From Verrucomicrobiota bacterium (GTDB taxonomy: Bacteria; Verrucomicrobiota; Kiritimatiellia; CAIVKH01): 64,000 nucleotides of DNA. Position numbers and translations under genes: made by a program. The stretch spans positions 72,197 to 136,196 of the forward strand of contig JACKPT010000011.1 in NCBI GenBank assembly GCA_024233345.1. The letters run 5' to 3'. The notes under the pieces were generated by a model. It had not been told where the DNA came from. It worked only from the letters and a program-made list of their open reading frames with translations, and made no database searches. Shown in pieces: positions 57,126-64,000 of the stretch. Every line of letters begins with the position of its first letter. The stretch's first letter is position 1.

Positions 57126-58776
57126 TTGCCTCGGCATCCGTAGGAGCATCCCCTTGGCCGACCTTGCGCGGCGCGACCTCCGGCGCTGGCGGCTCATCAA
57201 CAGGTTCCGGGGCGGCCAGCGGTTCGTCGGTGGCGGGCTCCGCGATGGCCGCCGTTGGCGTAGCCACCGTTGCTTCATCCGGAGGAAGACTCCCTTTGAC
57301 TGGCTCGCCGGTTTTCATGGATTGCACATCGATCCGGTGACTACCGGGCAGGGCTAGCGCGCCATTGTGAAACTCAATCACATGGCCCTTATCGATCAGC
57401 CAGGTCAAGGGCTTCAGGAATGCCACCACTTTTTCCGAGTCCAACGGCTCATCCGGCATGATTTTCTGCGCCAGTTGCTTCCGGCTCCACCCCGGGTGCT
57501 CGACCAGCAGTTCATGCATCTGCCGAATCGAATCGATCGCGTGATCAGCATCCAGTGGTTTCGGGGGAATCGCGGTGACATAGGTCTCGCCCTTTCCCGC
57601 CTTGAACAGATGTAGCTTCATCCGCTTGAAGGCCGGACGCAGTGCCAGCATCATGGTCAATGGGAACCGGCGCTCACGCGCGGTGGCGGCATAGATCGTG
57701 TTTCGCAGCCGTTCATCGGTTACCGCCGGCGCCGCAACCGCAGGCAGGATCGCCCGGTTGCCTTCGCGAATTGCCCCCGCCAGATGCTGCTGCACAATGA
57801 CCTCGCAAGCTTCGTCCCGCGTGTAGGTCTTTTCCGCCTCCCCTTCACCCGCGTCCTTGCGCTTGTACACCTTCTGGTGACGGAAGGATTCCCGCCACTG
57901 CTCGATCACCTCCGGCTCCCGAACCATCTCAATGAAACCGCGGACGGCATCGATGGACAAATTCGGGAAGTGGGATTGCTGTAGTTGCAACAAACCCTCT
58001 TGGAATGCATGGTAATTGGGAGGCCCGATCAGGGTACCGGTTCGCCGGCACCGCCCCACACAGACAAAATTACCCGCAGGGGGCTCGGTCACCACATCCT
58101 CGACTGTAAATACCTTGTCCAGCAAGTCTCCCATGACATGCTGTACAGCTTCTTCCCGCTGCAGAAAGAGGTGACGATCGCCCGTGGTTTGATAAAAAAT
58201 AACCGGGTTCTCGGGGGTGCCCGGTCCATCGCCGCCACCCTTCGCTTTGGCACTCCGGGGTTCGATTTTCAACAAATAGAGTTCCGGCTTGGCGAGAAAT
58301 AGATTGGCCAGATCGTGCAAGGGGGCCGCCCGCTTCCACGCGATCATTTGACGAACCACTGCCCCCAACTGGTCGCGCTCCGGAATGAAGGAGATATCGA
58401 CTGGCAACATGGGGCGGGGTGCTGGCCGACCGCGATCCTCGCGATACGAATGACCACCCTGCGACTGACCGTGACGCTGGTCGGGGCGTTTGCCGCCGGA
58501 CCCGGGCCGGCCATCCCTGGGGGGACCACGCCGCCCCTCCCCTTTCCGCTTGGATGCATCATGTCGCCCCGGCGAAGTACGACCACTTCGCTCCTGTCCT
58601 GGACGCCGTTTCGAGTCGCGGCGATCATCAAATGATACACCTCCAGACTCCTGTTTGGCCCAGGTGGGTACCATATTGAACCCCTGCAACAAATCCCCGA
58701 TCGGTGCGTCCGAGGCGGGTTGGGACGGGGTGGCTTCGGGCACGGGCGTGTCGTTCTGGTTGGACTCGTCTGTCAT
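57052..58776 (-). CDS. Uncharacterised protein with disordered Arg/Gly-rich N-terminus and structured core
   Basis: 574 residues, not recognised. Residues 1-120 are low-complexity, with an Arg/Gly/Lys-rich stretch (RRDSKRRPGQERSGR and similar) resembling RNA-binding tails. The core (about 125-465) looks folded: LPVDISFIPERDQLGAVVRQ, LHDLANLFLAKPELYLLKIE, FVCVGRCRRTGTLIGPPNYH, RERRFPLTMMLALRPAFKRM, HPGWSRKQLAQKIMPD and LTWLIDKGHVIEFHNG, the last two like a winged-helix module. The last ~100 residues are acidic and Pro/Ala-rich. RNA contact is a reasonable guess only. It overlaps the epimerase gene by 74 bases tail to tail. Confidence 0.7.
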   Translation of the reverse strand: MTDESNQNDTPVPEATPSQPASDAPIGDLLQGFNMVPTWAKQESGGVSFDDRRDSKRRPGQERSGRTSPGRHDASKRKGEGRRGPPRDGRPGSGGKRPDQRHGQSQGGHSYREDRGRPAPRPMLPVDISFIPERDQLGAVVRQMIAWKRAAPLHDLANLFLAKPELYLLKIEPRSAKAKGGGDGPGTPENPVIFYQTTGDRHLFLQREEAVQHVMGDLLDKVFTVEDVVTEPPAGNFVCVGRCRRTGTLIGPPNYHAFQEGLLQLQQSHFPNLSIDAVRGFIEMVREPEVIEQWRESFRHQKVYKRKDAGEGEAEKTYTRDEACEVIVQQHLAGAIREGNRAILPAVAAPAVTDERLRNTIYAATARERRFPLTMMLALRPAFKRMKLHLFKAGKGETYVTAIPPKPLDADHAIDSIRQMHELLVEHPGWSRKQLAQKIMPDEPLDSEKVVAFLKPLTWLIDKGHVIEFHNGALALPGSHRIDVQSMKTGEPVKGSLPPDEATVATPTAAIAEPATDEPLAAPEPVDEPPAPEVAPRKVGQGDAPTDAEAISSSSPEPNEPTKPDSPAPDEPAS

Positions 58777-58890
58777 ATCAGGTCAAGAATCATGAGCCGA
58801 TGATTAAAACAACCACCTTGCTGGCCCAGAAAATAGTGCATTCGCCTGCGGATAGGAAGCATTTAATCCAAGTGTAAGCTTTTACAAGTG

Positions 58891-58899
58891 TGGTATACT
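58891..58899 (+). promoter_or_regulatory. Extended -10 promoter of the 584-residue transglutaminase-like gene
   Basis: TGGTATACT is an extended -10 element close to consensus. It ends seven bases before ATG 58907, so transcription is expected to begin at or next to the start codon; no Shine-Dalgarno is present. Confidence 0.55.
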
Positions 58900-58906
58900 A
58901 ACCGGT

Positions 58907-60661
58907 ATGACCATGATCCAAGCAGACAACCGCCGATACGCCGCCCGGGTGCCGGAATCCGAACTCGAACGGTATTCCTCCGCCGCCACACTCTCCGACA
59001 TGGAAATCTTTGTCTTCCCGGATCTCCTGTTCAGCCTGATCCTCGCCAATCTGACCTCGCCCCGGTTATGGGCCTGGCGGGACGATGACTGGTTTCGATC
59101 CATTGCCAAACTGTCGCCCTACCGTCGGGTTCAACGGCTCAAGCAATACATCATCGACCATTACGAATTCAATCTCGACCTCGATACCTGGGGCATTACC
59201 GAGCAGGCCACGGAGCTGAAACGCTTTGCCCGGTGGATTGACGAAGAAACGGTTAGCCGTAGTAATGCCCTGTTTGGATACGAAGGGGATCAGTACTACT
59301 TTGACTTGGATATTCGTAAGCACTTTGGCCTCGATCAATATGGAGCAGAGGTCATTCCCTACTGGAAAACTGAAACCCTCGAGGCTATGGATGCCTTCAC
59401 CCATCGCGAAGGTTATGCCCTGGGAGCTGGCGAATGTGTGTCGCTTTCCACCTTGTATGCGGCGGCAATGTTCGTGGTCTGCGGCATCTCCCTTGATCAT
59501 GTCTACTCGGTGGCCACCCCGCTCCACTCCCAGAACTTCATCGCCATCCAGGATGGGATTCTTACCAATAACCGCCGGATCGTGACGAAAAACATGTGGT
59601 TCAACGGGACCGAGCAAACCTACAAGGCCCAACGCGCATTGCGGCATGAACAAGTGACCATCGTCGCCCACCACTCCGGGTACATTCATACCGTCTACCC
59701 GGAAGCCACCATCGATCCCACCGCCTACGAAGCGTTCAAGAAAAGTCTGGCCGCCTACCTGACCACCGATGTGAATATGGAAATCCTCGCCAATTTCCTC
59801 CGGCAACACAGCGACCTCCAAAAATGTTTCCAGTTCTGCTATGACTGCCATGGCAAGGGGAAGTGGATCGAAGCGGAAAAAGTCTATGCCTATGAACACA
59901 CCGGCCCCTACAAAGCCAGCGACAAGTCCCGCGACAAACTGCTCGCAGAAATTGACGAATACTACTTCTACACCGAGAAAATCCCCGGGCGGATTTGCAT
60001 CAACCTGCTGGAGGCAATCTTTTCATCCCGGCCCTTCGATCTGAGCAATCCCGAACATGTGAAGGAATTGGAGGACACCCTCGATTGTGAATGCAACGCT
60101 GTGCATGAGGTCATGGCGCGGCTCATCGAGTTTACCCGGTTGCAACCCCGGTTCCCCGATGCCACCGCGAACAAGACCTTTGTCGCCACCGATGAACCCC
60201 TGGGCCTGAATCCGGAGATGAGTCGGGAGGAGATTCTAGCCCGATTGGAAAGTATACGCGAACGATCCAGGATCGCCGACCTTAGCTTTTACGCTGCCCG
60301 TGATCTGGCCCGAACCGATTGGACCCCATTTGCCATCGGGGCCATCCAGCGGAACCCGGTCAGCATTCTGGCTGCCGAAAAACTGTCCGATGAAGAGGTT
60401 GTCGCCCGCCTGCGGGAATGGCCGGATGAATCCATCTATGGGGAGTCCCGCTGCGCCCACCCCGATGAGGTCTGGAACTATGCCCGTGGTGACGGCTTTG
60501 AAAAAGCCCTCTGCCTCGCCAACATTCTCCATGCCAGACACCCGGAGGCAAAACTGCACCTGGAAGTCGAATCGGATACCGTAATCCTGACCCGAGGCGA
60601 GGAGCGATGGACCTTTGCCAGTAGCAAAGGTTTATCTGGGAGCATTCAGGTCGGGCCGTAG
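58907..60661 (+). CDS. Uncharacterised protein with a transglutaminase-like Cys/His site
   Basis: 584 residues with no signal peptide or membrane helix. Around residues 175-240 the pattern YALGAGECVSLSTLYAAAMF, then SVATPLHSQNFIAI and ILTNNRRIV resembles the Cys, His and Asp/Asn steps of transglutaminase-like domains (compare GxCxxxAxLxxAxLRxxGI). The N-terminal part (IFVFPDLLFSLILANLTSP, WRDDDWFRSIAKLSPYRRV) and the C-terminal helical part are not recognised. FQFCYDCHGKGKW and DTLDCECNAVHEV give extra Cys residues. Function unknown; a peptidase or amide-transfer role is possible. A second ATG two codons on is an alternative start. Confidence 0.65.
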   Translation: MTMIQADNRRYAARVPESELERYSSAATLSDMEIFVFPDLLFSLILANLTSPRLWAWRDDDWFRSIAKLSPYRRVQRLKQYIIDHYEFNLDLDTWGITEQATELKRFARWIDEETVSRSNALFGYEGDQYYFDLDIRKHFGLDQYGAEVIPYWKTETLEAMDAFTHREGYALGAGECVSLSTLYAAAMFVVCGISLDHVYSVATPLHSQNFIAIQDGILTNNRRIVTKNMWFNGTEQTYKAQRALRHEQVTIVAHHSGYIHTVYPEATIDPTAYEAFKKSLAAYLTTDVNMEILANFLRQHSDLQKCFQFCYDCHGKGKWIEAEKVYAYEHTGPYKASDKSRDKLLAEIDEYYFYTEKIPGRICINLLEAIFSSRPFDLSNPEHVKELEDTLDCECNAVHEVMARLIEFTRLQPRFPDATANKTFVATDEPLGLNPEMSREEILARLESIRERSRIADLSFYAARDLARTDWTPFAIGAIQRNPVSILAAEKLSDEEVVARLREWPDESIYGESRCAHPDEVWNYARGDGFEKALCLANILHARHPEAKLHLEVESDTVILTRGEERWTFASSKGLSGSIQVGP

Positions 60662-60683
60662 GACGATTTCAGGTTGGGAGGGC

Positions 60684-60702
60684 CACGGGCAGGCTGCCCG
60701 TG
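60684..60702. terminator. GC-rich hairpin between convergent genes
   Basis: CACGGGCA pairs with TGCCCGTG around GGC, located between the stop codons of the transglutaminase-like gene (60661) and the LpxC-like gene (60722). No T-run follows, so it would be a weak terminator or a transcript-end stabiliser for both directions; it could also be a copy of a dispersed palindromic repeat. Confidence 0.4.
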
Positions 60703-60721
60703 CCACTTTGTTGATCACGGA

Positions 60722-61759
60722 TCAGGCGGCCGGGAACTTGTCCAGCATGCCCCGCTTGTAGAGCAGTCGCATCGCATAACAGTCCAGAAAGTGTCCGGCT
60801 TTGTAGGATTCAATATGCCCGCAGAATCGACCTTCCTCAAGCAAAGCAATCGCGGCCAACAAATCCAGAGTCGATCGATGCCAGACCGCTTCCAGTGATT
60901 TGCTCTCATGCATCAGCTTGGGTTCATTCAGATAGCCCCATTTACCCGCGATCAGAATATTCTCTGCGGAATAACCAAGATTCCGGACATCTGCGAACAG
61001 TTTTCCGACCGTTCGGCAGTATAGCATTTTCAGGAACGACGTATTGGTTCTTGCCTCGGTTCCCTGTCGAAATATTTCCTCCGTCAAAGGGTAGCGTAAC
61101 CGCTGCTTTCCGATTGCCGTGGTAAAATCAATCGCACAATCCAGGGTGAGGACCGGCTCAGGCCCCGTGCACGGGTGGAAAATCAGAAAGGCTCCTGAGG
61201 GAAGCGCAACCGTGACCTTCTCCTTAACCGTGAACCAATTCACCGGCTTTCCGGTTTCCCGGGTGCCTGCCGACTCCAGGGCTTCCATGAGATCCAAGCT
61301 CCCCCGATTAAACAAGGGAGGATCACCCGAGCCCACCCGGATCATGACATTATCGATGGGCAAGCCACATTTCAGGGCGACAATATGCTCGACCATCCGT
61401 ACATAATTTTGAGGTGGTCCACTTCGCAAAACGATATTGCTTACCACATCCCCGGTCGTCCAGACATTGCGGATAGAGACCCGGATCGGCAATGAATCCT
61501 CCAGATCCTCGCGGCAAAACCACCACCCTTCCAGGTCGGTCGGCTCAAACCGCAGCGTCCGGGTTTCCTTACCAAAAAAGGTCCCGGGGCCGGATACTTG
61601 CACAGGGTTTGCCAAAGTCGCTTGTCGGCGAGGAACAAACGCCTTGGCGGACTGCCCCAATAGATCCAAATCCACCGCCTGGGCAAGAAATGCCTCATAA
61701 GCCGGACGGAGCGTATCCATATTGCCCGCCAATACTGTTCCAAATCGTTCCTGAGTCAT
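60722..61759 (-). CDS. LpxC-like protein (UDP-3-O-acyl-GlcNAc deacetylase family), divergent
   Basis: 345 residues from ATG 61759 (AGAGG upstream). Residue order follows LpxC: RFEPTDLEGWWFCREDL, RMVEHIVALKCGLPIDNVMI (Glu-His of the zinc site), FTVKEKVTVALPSG, LDCAIDFTTAIGKQRLRY, TEARTNTSF in place of ARTFGF, and GHIESYKAGHFLDCYAM (catalytic His). The second zinc segment, normally H-K-x-L-D-A-I-G-D, reads WHRSTLDLLAAIALL: the His-Asp spacing is changed by one and the second Asp is Ala. The N-terminal ~70 residues (FGTVLAGNMDTLRPAYEAF) are an addition. Either a genuine but divergent deacetylase or a paralogue with another role. Confidence 0.65.
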   Translation of the reverse strand: MTQERFGTVLAGNMDTLRPAYEAFLAQAVDLDLLGQSAKAFVPRRQATLANPVQVSGPGTFFGKETRTLRFEPTDLEGWWFCREDLEDSLPIRVSIRNVWTTGDVVSNIVLRSGPPQNYVRMVEHIVALKCGLPIDNVMIRVGSGDPPLFNRGSLDLMEALESAGTRETGKPVNWFTVKEKVTVALPSGAFLIFHPCTGPEPVLTLDCAIDFTTAIGKQRLRYPLTEEIFRQGTEARTNTSFLKMLYCRTVGKLFADVRNLGYSAENILIAGKWGYLNEPKLMHESKSLEAVWHRSTLDLLAAIALLEEGRFCGHIESYKAGHFLDCYAMRLLYKRGMLDKFPAA

Positions 61760-61854
61760 TCGATTACATAGCCTCTTAAAACGCGAAGCATACAGACAGA
61801 AACTCAACTTGCCAACTGGAGAACCCAGTATCTTCCATCGGTAATTCATACTTG

Positions 61855-61876
61855 CCAACCAGCCTCCAACCAGCCT
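61855..61876. repeat. Tandem 11-base repeat upstream of the LpxC-like gene
   Basis: CCAACCAGCCT occurs twice without a gap (61855-61865 and 61866-61876) in the 232-base interval between the LpxC-like start and the tRNA gene. It could be a paired regulator site or a replication slip. The rest of the interval shows no gene that I can support. Confidence 0.5.
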
Positions 61877-61991
61877 ACTGTCCAACTTTCCCGATGGCGG
61901 GGCGTGGCTCCCTGTCTGCCCGAGCGCCGCAATAGCGGGGCAAAGGCGGAAGCCTGGTAAAACAGGCAACGTCACAATGCGATGGTCAATA

Positions 61992-62068
61992 CGGGGCGTG
62001 GCTCAGCCTGGTAGAGCGCTACGTTCGGGACGTAGAAGTCGCTGGTTCAAATCCAGTCGCCCCGACCA
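61992..62068 (+). tRNA. tRNA-Pro (anticodon CGG)
   Basis: 77 bases with encoded CCA. Acceptor CGGGGCG pairs with CGCCCCG, the D arm is GCTCAGCCTGGTAGAGC, the anticodon stem is CTACG/CGTAG with loop TTCGGGA (anticodon CGG, reading CCG), and the T arm is GCTGG-TTCAAAT-CCAGT. All arms are complete. A serine recombinase gene on the other strand runs into it, so its 3' half is probably the integration site of a mobile element. Confidence 0.97.
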
Positions 62069-63865
62069 TTTTAGATTTCCGGCGATTTCGCCGCCCTCCG
62101 CGTCAGCGGAGGCGGCGTGCGCGATGATTGACCACGGCTCGGGAAACTCGACTGCGAGAACCGGGACCGGCCTGTCAGCCCACCTTGACGACGACCCCTT
62201 GACGGACGTTTTCGCCGTCGCCGAATCGTGCGATTCGGCGACGGGTGACAGCGACTTGCCGGACGCCGCCGACGTGTCGGCGGCGGTGGAAGTGACTGCG
62301 GGAGAAGCGACTTGCGACTTGTCCGCCGAATCCTCGGCGGATGATGGCCCGGCCTTTCTCATCGGGGGAGAGGGAGAATCGGAATCGGGTTCGATGGAGT
62401 CGCGTGCGGCGAAGCCGCCGCGACGAGATGCACTCTTTGCCGCACGTTCTTTGGAGGCTCGCGCGCGCCGCCCGGCGGCGCTCCCCGGTCGTTTCGGCTC
62501 GATCATGGATAGGTTCGAGCCGATTCGACGATGAAAATCCCGCAATTCCTGCTCGGTTCCAGAAAGTGCCGTAGTTTCCGCGAGAATTGCGTCATTCAGG
62601 AAAGATTCGAGAGGTTCGAGCCAAGCGCTCCCCTCTCGCTCGATTCGGCGGATTCGTTCCCTGATGCCCGTCTTCTCGTGAAGGAGTTCGTCTTTCTTGC
62701 AGGCGTAGTCGGCTTGCTCAAGAGAGCCGTCAAGATACACGTCGAGAAGCCGGGAGAGGCGAGTCTCGGCCTTGGCGAGTCTCGCCTTCTCCCCGGCAAG
62801 CTCGTCCGTGCGGCAGTCGGATTCCGTCTGCCGCCATTCCTTGACCTGGGCGAGCATGTCGGCTCCGGGCTCTGCCGGAATCGACGCGCTCGCGGTAACG
62901 GACCGAAGTTCATCGGTGAGGGCTTCCTCACGGATGAACCGTTTCTGTGAGCACGGCCCCAGCTTGCGGGTGCATCGGTAGTAGTGGTGTCCCTTCTGCC
63001 GCTCGCCCGTGATGGCCGCGCCACACTCGCCACACTGGATGAAGCCGAGATATGGCAGCGGTTGCCTTCGCGCCTTGTGGGGCCGTCCGCGTCGCGTCAT
63101 GACGTTTTGAACCTCGTCGAAGAGCGCCTTGCTCACAAGGGGCTCGTGCGTCCCGTCGTGGGTTTCGCCCGCAAATTGAAAAAGGCCGATATAGAACGGA
63201 CTGGCAAGAAGCCGGGGGAGCATGCTGCGGGCAATGGGCTTCTCCCGGTGACTGGTCAGTCCCCAGCCCGTGACGAGTTCATGCAGGTCGTCGAACGTGT
63301 AGCGGCCGGTTGCGTAGGCTTCGAACATCCGCCGAACAAGTTTCGCTTTGTGCTCGTCAACGATGATTGTCCTAAGTCGAGGTTCGTTCACGTACCCGAC
63401 CGGCGGCTTGCCGGGGAACTCGCCACGTCGAAGTTTCTGCCGCATGCCGCGCCGCACGTTCTCCGAGAGTGCATCAACGTAGTATTTCGATTGCCCGAAA
63501 GCCATGTTCAGAACGAACTTGCCTTGCGGTGTGTTCTCAAACCAGAACGTCGGGAACTTCAAGGCGGTCAGCTTCCCGGTGTCCACCAGGTAGATGACCC
63601 GGCCGCCATCGACGGAATTTCTCGCGAGGCGGTCCGGGTGCCACGCCAGCAGTCCGGTTGCGCCCCCTTTCTCGACCTCATTCAGCATCGCGTTGAAGAT
63701 CGGTCGCCCCGGTTCCTTGGCCGTCCGCGACTCGACGAATTCGCGGGCAACCGGGATAGACTCCTTGCTCGCATACTCCCGAAGCTCGGCAAGCTGCGCC
63801 TCGATAGAGAGCATCTGCCTTTCCTCGTCGTCGGTTGACTTCCGCGCGTAGAGAAAGAACTTCAT
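62003..63865 (-). CDS. Large serine recombinase (integrase) at the end of a mobile element
   Basis: 620 residues. N-terminal resolvase domain with catalytic Ser10 in YARKSTDDEERQ, LLAWHPDRLARNSVDGGRVI, then the recombinase domain (GFGLTSHREKP-like WGLTSHREKPIARSMLPRLL, SPFYIGLFQFAGE) and a zinc ribbon with Cys278, 281, 298 and 305 (QCGECGAAITG, YYRCTRKLGPC). A coiled-coil region follows (ARLAKAETRLSRLLDV). Residues ~455-565 are Ala/Ser-rich and palindrome-coded; family-like VLAVEFPEPWSII comes after. The last ~24 residues (SGRLDLNQRLLRPER) are antisense of the tRNA gene. It starts in an ATGA overlap with an upstream partial gene. Confidence 0.92.
   Translation of the reverse strand: MKFFLYARKSTDDEERQMLSIEAQLAELREYASKESIPVAREFVESRTAKEPGRPIFNAMLNEVEKGGATGLLAWHPDRLARNSVDGGRVIYLVDTGKLTALKFPTFWFENTPQGKFVLNMAFGQSKYYVDALSENVRRGMRQKLRRGEFPGKPPVGYVNEPRLRTIIVDEHKAKLVRRMFEAYATGRYTFDDLHELVTGWGLTSHREKPIARSMLPRLLASPFYIGLFQFAGETHDGTHEPLVSKALFDEVQNVMTRRGRPHKARRQPLPYLGFIQCGECGAAITGERQKGHHYYRCTRKLGPCSQKRFIREEALTDELRSVTASASIPAEPGADMLAQVKEWRQTESDCRTDELAGEKARLAKAETRLSRLLDVYLDGSLEQADYACKKDELLHEKTGIRERIRRIEREGSAWLEPLESFLNDAILAETTALSGTEQELRDFHRRIGSNLSMIEPKRPGSAAGRRARASKERAAKSASRRGGFAARDSIEPDSDSPSPPMRKAGPSSAEDSADKSQVASPAVTSTAADTSAASGKSLSPVAESHDSATAKTSVKGSSSRWADRPVPVLAVEFPEPWSIIAHAASADAEGGEIAGNLKWSGRLDLNQRLLRPERSALPG
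62040..62068. other. Probable attachment site: 3' part of tRNA-Pro
   Basis: The recombinase gene abuts and reads into the tRNA, the usual picture when an element integrates in the 3' end of a tRNA gene and restores its sequence. The exact core cannot be fixed without the other end, which would be a direct repeat of part of these bases to the right of the window. Confidence 0.45.
62090..62341. repeat. Cluster of four GC-rich palindromes in the recombinase 3' region
   Basis: Four hairpin-forming sites follow one another: GCCGCCCTCCGC/GCGGAGGCGGC (62090-62116, one bulge, loop GTCA); CCGTCGCCGAATCG/CGATTCGGCGACGG (62215-62244, 14 perfect pairs around TG); GCCGCCGA/TCGGCGGC (62265-62284, loop CGTG); TCCGCCGA/TCGGCGGA (62322-62341, loop ATCC). 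They lie in frame within the low-complexity tail of the recombinase. They could be palindromic insertions, recombinase-related sites or a terminator region. Confidence 0.75.
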
Positions 63866-64000
63866 TTCCTGCCTCCCTTCTTCTGTTTGGCCGCAAGACG
63901 TTTGCCGCGAGCAGTGAACTTGTCCGCCTCGGCCACGAGCGCCCGGAAAGCCTCCGTGTCATGCGGCTCGATAGGGGTCATCAACAAATGTTTGCCGTCA
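63862..64000 (-). CDS. C-terminal fragment of an unknown protein of the mobile element
   Basis: The last 45 codons of a gene that begins beyond the window; the visible part includes LLMTPIEPHDTEAFRALV and AEADKFTARGKRLAAKQKK, ending in GGRK. Its TGA overlaps the recombinase ATG (ATGA) and its last codons include GGGAGGCAGG, the ribosome site for the recombinase. Serine recombinases of mobile elements are often preceded by one or two small coupled genes; this one is not recognised. Confidence 0.7.
   Translation of the reverse strand, partial: DGKHLLMTPIEPHDTEAFRALVAEADKFTARGKRLAAKQKKGGRK

Noticed and set aside
1..64000. CRISPR array, rRNA operon or insertion sequence
   Set aside because: No regularly spaced repeats, rRNA blocks or transposase genes with flanking inverted repeats were found on reading.

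Overview
The window looks like chromosomal DNA of a Gram-negative bacterium with high G+C. It carries outer-membrane functions throughout: MlaDEF lipid transport, an LptF/LptG permease, GspC, an LpxC-like protein and a beta-barrel protein. Several protein types (SPFH proteins paired with a metal P-type ATPase, an MlaD with 'EGT-G-LL-D-LY' repeats, a secreted Trp/Pro-rich repeat protein in the Mla operon) remind me of the Planctomycetota-Verrucomicrobiota-Chlamydiota group, perhaps Kiritimatiellota. That placement is inference from recalled family resemblance; no rRNA is present to settle it.

Layout. 1-500: the start of a TolC-like efflux gene coupled to an ArsR-type regulator with a clear promoter. 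514-13137: a YdeI-like gene, then a ten-gene minus-strand operon: ABC permease, three SPFH proteins, a P1B metal ATPase, ABC ATPase, second ABC permease, TPR protein, M23 protein and beta-barrel protein. Nearly all its genes are joined by ATGA overlaps, and it is the best candidate here for an undescribed membrane system. 13300-19950: a small basic protein, a cold-shock protein with terminator, glycogen synthase, RNase R, an orphan GspC, RNase P RNA and a zinc-ribbon coiled-coil protein. 20044-25500: a plus-strand cluster of DUF1295 protein, CFA-type methyltransferase, C39 peptidase, RimK-like ATP-grasp and GCS2-type ligase; the last three form an amide-ligase/peptidase module. 25455-38426: mostly housekeeping genes (L,D-transpeptidase, poly(A) polymerase, sulfotransferase, DNA polymerase IV, RlmM, serine acetyltransferase, LptF/G, cytidine deaminase, HtpG, M42 peptidase, BioA). 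38580-45197: a minus-strand operon joining a beta-helix acyl/nucleotidyltransferase-like protein and GlmM to a repeat protein and MlaE-MlaF-MlaD. 45342-54968: an SDR/SRPBCC/membrane trio, an NSS transporter with its small subunit, an acyl-CoA ligase, a DsbD/ScsB-like protein with a redoxin, then pyrH-frr. 55055-61759: a secreted nuclease/phosphatase-like protein, a sugar epimerase, two uncharacterised large proteins and an LpxC-like protein.

The right end (61992-64000) is the border of a mobile element. A tRNA-Pro(CGG) gene is followed by a large serine recombinase on the opposite strand whose reading frame runs into the tRNA. The element continues beyond the window. The 3' tail of the recombinase holds a cluster of GC-rich palindromes that may be insertions.

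Two window-wide traits stand out: very frequent ATGA stop/start overlaps, and several genes whose best sigma70-like -10 box lies only 5-10 bases before the start codon with no Shine-Dalgarno, suggesting leaderless transcripts. No CRISPR array, rRNA or insertion sequence was seen.
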